Below, one piece after another: positions 57,002 to 64,000 of a stretch of 64,000 bases of DNA; position 1 is the first letter of the stretch, and each line of letters starts with the position of its first letter. Source of the DNA: Yersinia entomophaga (GTDB lineage: Bacteria > Pseudomonadota > Gammaproteobacteria > Enterobacterales > Enterobacteriaceae); contig NZ_CP010029.1 of the NCBI RefSeq assembly GCF_001656035.1, positions 3,217,831-3,281,830 on the forward strand, given 5' to 3'. The notes below the pieces were generated by a model that ran no database searches, was not told the origin of the DNA, and worked only from the letters and a program-made list of their open reading frames with translations. Both the position numbers and the translations under genes were made by a program.

Positions 57002-57402
57002 ATGGCTTACCTCGTTGTCTTCTCCGTCTTGGATAACTTCAGCATACCTCTCTTTTCGGTAAATAGAATGATCTAAATCACATTTTCTTGTCACTTTTTG
57101 CAAAGGCGACCTGAACTGTGAGCCAGTATTAGGAAAGTGATTTAAGAGCTTGAATCATCGGAAAAAATGTCGCAATATCGATAAGATCGGCCAGCGATAT
57201 TGGAGCCGAAATTCTGCTTTTACCCCTCTCCCTCAATGGCTTAGTCCCCCCTTAACCTTTCAGATCCAGAGCGGGTCGGGTTTTGTATGCTACCCGTGAC
57301 TCAAATTACCGCGCAGGTTTCCCTATATTGGGAACCGGGAGAAAGTACGTTTTACAGATTAAGGAAAGGAGGGCGTTCAATTTTGCGACTAACAGAAACA
57401 AA

Positions 57403-57424
57403 AACGGCAGCCGAAGCTACCGTT
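57403..57424 (-). terminator. Rho-independent terminator of bamD
   Basis: aacggtagc-ttcg-gctgccgtt on the leftward strand, followed by tttgttt, about 40 bases after the bamD stop. Confidence 0.9.
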
Positions 57425-57462
57425 GTTTTGTCTCATTGGCTCACGCCAGTGTAGCCATCCCA

Positions 57463-58194
57463 CTATGCAGGGTTGGCTGCAATCACTTTACTGACTTTAT
57501 CTGCCTGCGCATTCAACTGAATTTGCTTGTAGGCATTTTCCATTAACGGCAGTGCATCGCGAGTCGCTTTGGTGTCTGGGTAATTGCGCATCATTTGCTC
57601 AACACGGTTAATTACCGCAACGTAAGCACCGCGCTTAGTGTAGTATTTAGCAACGGCCAGTTCATGCTTGGCCAGTCGATCTTTCAAGAACACCAGGCGT
57701 TTTTGGGCATCCGTAGCATACTGACTGTTCGGATAGCTTTGAATTAACTGGTTAAAATCGCGGAAAGCAGCTCTTGCATGCTGAGGGTCGCGGTCTGAAC
57801 GGTCAATCCCGAAGAAGCCTTGTAATGCACTGTCATCCAGAGCCATGTCAGTCAGACCACGCATATATAATACGTAATCAATGTTAGGATGTGTGGGATT
57901 GAGGCGCATAAAGCGATCGATCGAGGCCTGAGCCAGCGGCAAATCGGCAGATTTATAATAAGCATAAATCAAATCCAACTGCACTTGCTGGGAGTAAGGC
58001 CCGAAAGGATAGCGATTATCTAACGCTTCTAGTTGCGTAATAGCTCCCTTAAAGTTACCGTCCTGCAGTTTTTGCTGCGCGGTAGCATAGAGCTCAGAAG
58101 GCGGGTTGTCGGGAACCACGTCCTTGTTACTGGAGCAACCGGTCAGCACCAGGCTCAACGTGGCGGCAGCCACCAGATATTTCATACGCGTCAT
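57463..58194 (-). CDS. bamD: Outer-membrane assembly lipoprotein BamD
   Basis: A 243-residue essential lipoprotein of the BAM complex that recognises outer-membrane protein precursors. Signal peptide with lipobox LTGC (Cys about 20); then five tetratricopeptide repeats ([20 protein letters not shown] onward). Divergent from rluD, as in E. coli. Confidence 0.97.
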   Translation of the reverse strand: MTRMKYLVAAATLSLVLTGCSSNKDVVPDNPPSELYATAQQKLQDGNFKGAITQLEALDNRYPFGPYSQQVQLDLIYAYYKSADLPLAQASIDRFMRLNPTHPNIDYVLYMRGLTDMALDDSALQGFFGIDRSDRDPQHARAAFRDFNQLIQSYPNSQYATDAQKRLVFLKDRLAKHELAVAKYYTKRGAYVAVINRVEQMMRNYPDTKATRDALPLMENAYKQIQLNAQADKVSKVIAANPA

Positions 58195-58326
58195 GACGTT
58201 TTGATTATCCTCGAAGTGTTATTCCGGGAGACTGTCCGTTAAGCTCCCGACAAAGATCTAGATACAATAGCACATTATATTAAACGGCATCGCCGTCAAA
58301 ACCCAACGTTAACGAAGAAGCTGCAT

Positions 58327-59304
58327 ATGGCACAACAAGTACAACTCAGCGCAACGGTGGCCGAATCTCAACTCGGTCAACGTTTAGATCAGGCTTTGGC
58401 CGAATTGTTCCCTGATTATTCACGATCTCGCATAAAAGAGTGGATTTTGGATAATAGGGTCTCGGTCGATGGTAAGACAATTAATAAGCCAAAAGAAAAA
58501 GTGTTGGGTGGCGAGATCGTCGCGATTGACGCTCAAATAGAAGAAGAAGCCCGCTGGGAGCCGCAGGAAATCCCATTGGATATCGTGTACGAAGATAGCG
58601 ATATTCTGGTTATCAACAAACCGCGCGGCTTGGTGGTACACCCCGGTGCAGGTAATCCTGATGGCACGGTATTAAATGCGTTATTGCATTATTACCCTGA
58701 AATCGTGGATGTTCCCCGCGCTGGCATCGTTCATCGTCTGGATAAAGACACCACAGGTTTGATGGTCGTGGCGAAAACCGTCCCGGCTCAGACTCGTTTG
58801 GTTGAAGCGCTTCAGGCGCGCGAAATCACTCGTGAATACGAAGCCGTTGCCATTGGTAAAATGACGGCGGGCGGTCTGGTTGATGAGCCGATTTCTCGTC
58901 ACTCGACCAAACGCACTCACATGGCGGTTCACCCTATGGGTAAACCTGCGGTGACTCATTACCGCATTATGGAACATTTCCGCGCGCATACTCGCTTGCG
59001 TCTGCGTCTGGAAACGGGCCGTACTCACCAGATCCGCGTGCATATGTCGCATATTAACCATCCGCTGGTGGGCGATCAGCTTTACGGTGGCCGTCCGCGT
59101 CCGCCAAGAGGCGCATCGGATAATTTCATTGCCGTGCTGCGTGGTTTCGATCGTCAGGCACTGCATGCCACCATGCTGCGTTTGTATCATCCAATCAGTG
59201 GCGTTCAGATGGAATGGCATGCCGCTCTGCCGGAAGACATGATTGAGCTGATCACCGCTTTGAAAGCCGATACTTTAGAATTTAAAGATCAGATGGATTG
59301 GTAA
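58327..59304 (+). CDS. rluD: 23S rRNA pseudouridine synthase RluD
   Basis: 325 residues; makes pseudouridines 1911, 1915 and 1917 in helix 69. An S4-type RNA-binding domain (about 17-75) is followed by the catalytic core with the aspartate in HRLDKDTTGLMVV (about 135-147). Its stop overlaps the pgeF start (TAATG). Confidence 0.97.
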   Translation: MAQQVQLSATVAESQLGQRLDQALAELFPDYSRSRIKEWILDNRVSVDGKTINKPKEKVLGGEIVAIDAQIEEEARWEPQEIPLDIVYEDSDILVINKPRGLVVHPGAGNPDGTVLNALLHYYPEIVDVPRAGIVHRLDKDTTGLMVVAKTVPAQTRLVEALQAREITREYEAVAIGKMTAGGLVDEPISRHSTKRTHMAVHPMGKPAVTHYRIMEHFRAHTRLRLRLETGRTHQIRVHMSHINHPLVGDQLYGGRPRPPRGASDNFIAVLRGFDRQALHATMLRLYHPISGVQMEWHAALPEDMIELITALKADTLEFKDQMDW

Positions 59305-60035
59305 TGAAGCCGCTGATTCTGCCGCAATGGCCACAGCCAGCCAGCGTTAAGTCGTGCAGCACCACCCGCAGCGGTGGTGTTAGCGTGCCGCCTTATGATT
59401 CTCTGAATTTAGGGGCGCACGTAGGCGATAACCCGGCGGATGTGGAGCAGAATCGCCAGCAATTAATTACGCTGGCGGCGCTGCCACAGGCTCCGCAATG
59501 GCTGGAACAGGTGCATGGCACGCGAGTTTTACGCCTGAACGGCGAGCCCATCGCGGATATCCAGGCCGATGCGGTATACAGCAACGTGCCTGGGCAGGTT
59601 TGCGCGGTGATGACTGCCGACTGTCTGCCGGTCTTGTTCTGTTCGCTGACGGGAGACGAAGTTGCGGCGGCTCATGCCGGCTGGCGTGGCTTATGTGCCG
59701 GCGTTCTTGAACAGACTTTGGCAGAATTCAGCGCAAAACCTTCTTCTATTATTGCCTGGTTAGGCCCGGCGATTGGGCCTCGGCAATTTGAAGTGGGAGC
59801 AGAAGTAAAACAGGCATTCGTTAGCGCAGACCCCCAAGCTGCGCTGGCGTTTACTCCGTTTGGTGACAAATATCTGGCAGATATTTACCTGCTAGCCCGC
59901 CAGCGGCTGGCGTCAGCGGGTATCCACGAAGTGTACGGTGGCGACCTTTGTACAGTGAGTGATGAGCAACAATTTTTCTCTTATCGACGCGAAGGAATCA
60001 CCGGCCGCTTGGCAAGTTTAATCTGGTTGATCTAA
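59304..60035 (+). CDS. pgeF: Peptidoglycan-editing/multicopper-type oxidoreductase family PgeF (YfiH)
   Basis: A 243-residue DUF152 protein. Metal and catalytic motifs are VMTADCLPVLFC and AAHAGWRGLCAGVLE. E. coli YfiH removes wrongly inserted amino acids from peptidoglycan precursors; relatives act as purine nucleoside phosphorylases. The ATG at 59304 overlaps rluD; an upstream TTG is not needed. Confidence 0.94.
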   Translation: MKPLILPQWPQPASVKSCSTTRSGGVSVPPYDSLNLGAHVGDNPADVEQNRQQLITLAALPQAPQWLEQVHGTRVLRLNGEPIADIQADAVYSNVPGQVCAVMTADCLPVLFCSLTGDEVAAAHAGWRGLCAGVLEQTLAEFSAKPSSIIAWLGPAIGPRQFEVGAEVKQAFVSADPQAALAFTPFGDKYLADIYLLARQRLASAGIHEVYGGDLCTVSDEQQFFSYRREGITGRLASLIWLI

Positions 60036-60099
60036 CCTATTGAATTAGGACGATCCAATGACGCATACCACAAAACTCAAATATATTGGCTAAAATAAC

Positions 60100-60128
60100 C
60101 TTGAAAAGCTGAGGGATGACCTCATCTA
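60100..60128 (+). promoter_or_regulatory. Sigma-32 (heat-shock) promoter of clpB
   Basis: cttgaaa (60100-60106) and cctcatcta (60120-60128), 13 bases apart, match the sigma-32 consensus and the known clpB promoter pattern. The clpB start is 38 bases downstream. Confidence 0.85.
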
Positions 60129-60165
60129 ATCTCCAGTAGCAATTTTGACCAGTATTGGAGGTGTT

Positions 60166-62742
60166 ATGCGTCTGGATCGTCTTACCAGTAAATTCCAGCT
60201 TGCCCTCGCCGATGCCCAGTCTTTAGCCCTTGGGCGCGACAACCAGTTTATTGAACCGTTACATTTGATGAGCGCTTTGCTCACTCAGGATGGGGGCACG
60301 GTTCGCCCATTGTTAACCTCTGCCGGTATCGATGTTGCGCGTTTGCGCACGGAAATCGATCAGGCTTTGGGACGCTTGCCGCAGGTTGAAGGTACCGGCG
60401 GCGATGTTCAGCCATCCCACGAATTAGTGCGGGTACTCAATCTTTGCGACAAACTGGCGCAAAAGCGCGCAGATAAATTTATTTCTTCAGAATTATTTGT
60501 TCTGGCGGTGCTCGAAGATCGCGGTTCGTTGACCGATCTATTGAAAGCCGCAGGTGCAACAACCGATAAAATCAGCAAGGCAATCGAACAAATGCGTGGT
60601 GGAGAAACCGTTGATGACGCCGGTGCGGAAGATCAGCGCCAGGCATTGAAAAAATACACCATTGACCTGACCGAGCGCGCGGAGTCCGGCAAACTCGATC
60701 CGGTTATTGGCCGTGATGAAGAAATTCGTCGCACCATTCAGGTATTACAGCGTCGTACCAAGAACAACCCGGTACTGATTGGTGAGCCAGGGGTGGGTAA
60801 AACCGCCATTGTGGAAGGTTTGGCTCAGCGAATTGTCAACGGTGAAGTGCCGGAAGGTTTGAAACACAAACGCGTGCTTTCATTAGATATGGGCGCGTTG
60901 ATTGCCGGTGCTAAGTATCGCGGTGAGTTTGAAGAACGGCTAAAAGGCGTATTGAACGACCTGGCCAAGCAGGAAGGTAGCGTCATTCTGTTTATTGACG
61001 AGTTGCACACCATGGTCGGCGCAGGTAAAGGCGACGGTGCAATGGATGCAGGCAACATGCTGAAACCTGCGTTGGCTCGTGGTGAATTGCACTGCGTAGG
61101 TGCTACTACGCTGGATGAATATCGTCAGTATATAGAAAAGGATGCGGCGTTAGAGCGTCGATTCCAGAAAGTATTTGTAGCAGAACCGACGGTAGAAGAC
61201 ACCATTGCCATCTTGCGTGGGCTGAAAGAGCGTTATGAATTGCACCATCATGTGCAAATTACTGACCCGGCGATTGTGGCGGCTGCGACCTTATCGCACC
61301 GTTATATTGCCGACCGTCAGTTGCCAGATAAAGCCATCGACCTTATCGATGAGGCCGGTTCTAGCCTGCGTATGCAGATGGACTCCAAACCGGAATCTCT
61401 GGATCGTCTGGAACGTCGGATTATCCAGTTGAAACTGGAACAGCAGGCGCTGAATAAAGAGTCTGACGACGCCAGTAAGAAACGTTTGGAAATGCTCAAT
61501 GCTGAATTAGAGCAAAAAGAACGCGAATATTCAGAGTTGGAAGAAGAGTGGAAAGCCGAAAAAGCCTCTTTAACCGGTACTCAGAATATTAAAACCGAAC
61601 TGGAGCAGGCCAAAATTAGTCTGGAGCAGGCTCGTCGCGTTGGCGATCTTGGTAAGATGTCCGAATTGCAATACGGTAAAATTCCAGAACTGGAGAAACA
61701 GCTGGCTGCCGCTACTCAGGCCGAAGGCAAGACCATGAAGTTGCTGCGTAACCGCGTAACTGAAACGGAAATTGCCGACGTGCTGGCGCGCTGGACCGGG
61801 ATTCCGGTGGCGCGGATGCTGGAAAGCGAGCGCGACAAGCTGCTGCGTATGGAACAAGACCTGCATCAGCGGGTTATTGGCCAGAACGAAGCGGTTGAAG
61901 CCGTTTCTAACGCAATTCGTCGTAGCCGTGCCGGTTTGTCAGATCCTAACCGTCCGATCGGTTCATTCCTATTCCTCGGCCCAACCGGGGTAGGTAAAAC
62001 CGAATTGTGTAAAGCTCTGGCGACTTTCCTGTTCGACAGCGACGACGCTATGGTTCGTATCGATATGTCCGAGTTTATGGAGAAACATTCCGTATCTCGT
62101 TTGGTTGGTGCGCCTCCGGGCTACGTCGGTTATGAAGAGGGGGGGTATCTCACCGAAGCGGTACGTCGTCGTCCTTATTCAGTGATTCTGCTGGATGAAG
62201 TCGAGAAAGCGCATCCAGATGTGTTCAACATCCTATTGCAGGTATTGGATGATGGCCGCCTGACCGATGGCCAAGGTAGAACGGTAGACTTCCGTAATAC
62301 CGTCGTCATCATGACGTCTAACCTGGGGTCTGATTTAATTCAGGAACGCTTCGGTGAAAGAAGCTATACGGAAATGAAAAACATGGTTATGGAAGTGGTC
62401 AGCCATCACTTCCGTCCTGAATTCATTAACCGTATAGATGAAGTCGTCGTCTTCCATCCGTTGGGGCGGGGGCAATTGGCTTCGATTGCCAAGATTCAAT
62501 TGGAGCGTTTGTACAAACGTCTGGAAGAACGTGGCTACGAAGTTACTATTACCGAACCTGCCTTGGAGTTCTTGGGTGAAGCTGGGTTCGATCCTGTATA
62601 CGGGGCGCGGCCGTTGAAACGTGCCATCCAGCAGGAAATTGAAAACCCGCTGGCGCAGCAGATACTTTCCGGCAAGTTATTACCGGGTATCCCTGTGATA
62701 TTAGATGTTGAAGACGGGCATATCGTGGCCAAACAGTCATAG
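60166..62742 (+). CDS. clpB: Disaggregase ATPase ClpB
   Basis: 858-residue Hsp100 hexamer that, with DnaK, pulls proteins out of aggregates. An N domain (about 1-145), AAA-1 with GEPGVGKT (about 206) and LFIDELH, the coiled-coil M domain (about 410-525), AAA-2 with GPTGVGKT (about 606) and the C-terminal domain are all present. The ATG at 60166 ([20 protein letters not shown]), with ggaggtgtt upstream, matches E. coli. The internal GTG start known for the short form is not resolved here. Confidence 0.97.
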   Translation: MRLDRLTSKFQLALADAQSLALGRDNQFIEPLHLMSALLTQDGGTVRPLLTSAGIDVARLRTEIDQALGRLPQVEGTGGDVQPSHELVRVLNLCDKLAQKRADKFISSELFVLAVLEDRGSLTDLLKAAGATTDKISKAIEQMRGGETVDDAGAEDQRQALKKYTIDLTERAESGKLDPVIGRDEEIRRTIQVLQRRTKNNPVLIGEPGVGKTAIVEGLAQRIVNGEVPEGLKHKRVLSLDMGALIAGAKYRGEFEERLKGVLNDLAKQEGSVILFIDELHTMVGAGKGDGAMDAGNMLKPALARGELHCVGATTLDEYRQYIEKDAALERRFQKVFVAEPTVEDTIAILRGLKERYELHHHVQITDPAIVAAATLSHRYIADRQLPDKAIDLIDEAGSSLRMQMDSKPESLDRLERRIIQLKLEQQALNKESDDASKKRLEMLNAELEQKEREYSELEEEWKAEKASLTGTQNIKTELEQAKISLEQARRVGDLGKMSELQYGKIPELEKQLAAATQAEGKTMKLLRNRVTETEIADVLARWTGIPVARMLESERDKLLRMEQDLHQRVIGQNEAVEAVSNAIRRSRAGLSDPNRPIGSFLFLGPTGVGKTELCKALATFLFDSDDAMVRIDMSEFMEKHSVSRLVGAPPGYVGYEEGGYLTEAVRRRPYSVILLDEVEKAHPDVFNILLQVLDDGRLTDGQGRTVDFRNTVVIMTSNLGSDLIQERFGERSYTEMKNMVMEVVSHHFRPEFINRIDEVVVFHPLGRGQLASIAKIQLERLYKRLEERGYEVTITEPALEFLGEAGFDPVYGARPLKRAIQQEIENPLAQQILSGKLLPGIPVILDVEDGHIVAKQS

Positions 62743-62750
62743 TGAAATGG

Positions 62751-62776
62751 AAAGGGGCGATTTATCGCCCCTTTTT
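62751..62776 (+). terminator. Rho-independent terminator of clpB
   Basis: aaaggggcga-ttta-tcgcccctttt hairpin, ten bases after the clpB stop. Confidence 0.9.
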
Positions 62777-62848
62777 GCTTTCTTTTTACCCAGAAATGCC
62801 ATTTTTGATGTATTTATAGCCGGTTGGAAAATTATTTGAAATTAGGGG

Positions 62849-63006
62849 TTGCAGCCTGTCAGGAACTCCCTATAATGCGCCTCCACTGACCGGGAACAAC
62901 GAAACAAACTTCGCCGGGTCAGGAAGTGTTAAGCAGGCGGAAACGCCGGTTCTTAAAACGAAAGTTGAAAAGAAAAGCTTGACACTTCAGCGGGAAAGCG
63001 TATTAT
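62849..63006 (+). promoter_or_regulatory. Tandem rRNA operon promoters P1 and P2
   Basis: P1: ttgcag (62849-62854), 16 bases, tataat (62871-62876) and a gcgcc discriminator. P2: ttgaca (62979-62984), 16 bases, tattat (63001-63006). A boxA-like gctctttaaca (about 63057-63067) for antitermination follows. This is the classic enterobacterial rrn layout. Confidence 0.9.
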
Positions 63007-63250
63007 CTGCCTCCCGCGTTACCGTAAGATTCGCCGCAAGCGAACGGGTAACGAACGCTCTTTAACAATTTATCAGACAATCTGTGTGGGCACTCGCAAG
63101 ACGATATCAAAGCCTGTTTCGGCAGGCAGAAGAAATATCAAGTCTTGAAGAGTGACCAAAGCAGTAAACATTTGAACTTCGGTTCGAATGCATATTTGCA
63201 GAAAGTAATCTTTGAGCATCGCTACTTCGGTAGCAAATCAAACAAATCTT

Positions 63251-64000
<750 letters not shown>

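Noticed and set aside
57104..57400. Possible small gene or RNA between raiA and bamD
   Set aside because: The open frames are antisense or lack ribosome sites; there is a short ggtt/aacc hairpin near 57309 but no terminator or family resemblance to support an RNA.

Overview
The window reads as a chromosomal segment of a Yersinia-like member of the Enterobacterales. The housekeeping proteins (RecA, AlaS, Ffh, RimM, TrmD, AroF, TyrA, PheA, RaiA, BamD, RluD, ClpB) are close to their E. coli counterparts. RecX carries the long hydrophilic insert that I associate with Yersinia, and the IS200-type element resembles the IS1541 group. The 16S rRNA gene at the right edge agrees with this. A chromosomal SPI-1/Ysa-type type III secretion system (T3SS) is known in Y. 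enterocolitica biovar 1B and, as I recall, in Y. ruckeri. I cannot fix the species by eye.

Region 1 (1-406) is the 5' end of mutS. Region 2 (about 407-25155) is an AT-rich island holding one complete SPI-1/Mxi-Spa class T3SS next to mutS, the chromosomal address SPI-1 uses in Salmonella. From left to right it has: a structured 0.25-kb non-coding stretch; a lipoprotein that fits a YscW/YbaY-type pilotin, coupled to a membrane-anchored winged-helix regulator; a leftward operon sctD-sctF-sctI-sctJ-sctK-sctL-(orgC-like)-iagB (needle, basal ring, sorting platform, lytic transglycosylase); a rightward operon invF/mxiE-like-sctC-sctW-sctV-invB-sctN-sctO-sctP-sctQ-sctR-sctS-sctT-sctU (regulator, secretin, gatekeeper, export gate, ATPase); and a translocator operon sicA-sipB-sipC-sipD-acyl carrier protein. 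The AraC-type regulator is split by a run of ten G residues, and nine would restore one 260-codon frame. The translocator operon is preceded by a near-perfect match to the Shigella MxiE box. Together these suggest a secretion-activity or phase-variable switch resembling Shigella MxiE, which is made by transcriptional slippage.

Region 3 (25303-36488) is core genome: a type II secretion pilotin gene converging on a prepilin peptidase gene, class I fumarase, a 28-residue membrane peptide, an MFS transporter, pncC, recA with a LexA box, recX, alaS and csrA. Region 4 (36844-41000) has one tRNA-Ser and three identical tRNA-Arg genes, yqaB-yqaA, gshA and luxS. An IS200-type element (about 41045-41712) lies between luxS and corB.

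Region 5 (41793-62742) holds corB-ypjD, ffh, rpsP-rimM-trmD-rplS, a divergent SDR protein, ydiY, dcuB, yfiL, a btsR-type response regulator, aroF-tyrA converging on pheA with its pheL attenuator, raiA, bamD, rluD-pgeF, and clpB behind a sigma-32 promoter. Region 6 (62849-64000) is an rrn promoter tandem and the first 750 bases of a 16S rRNA gene.
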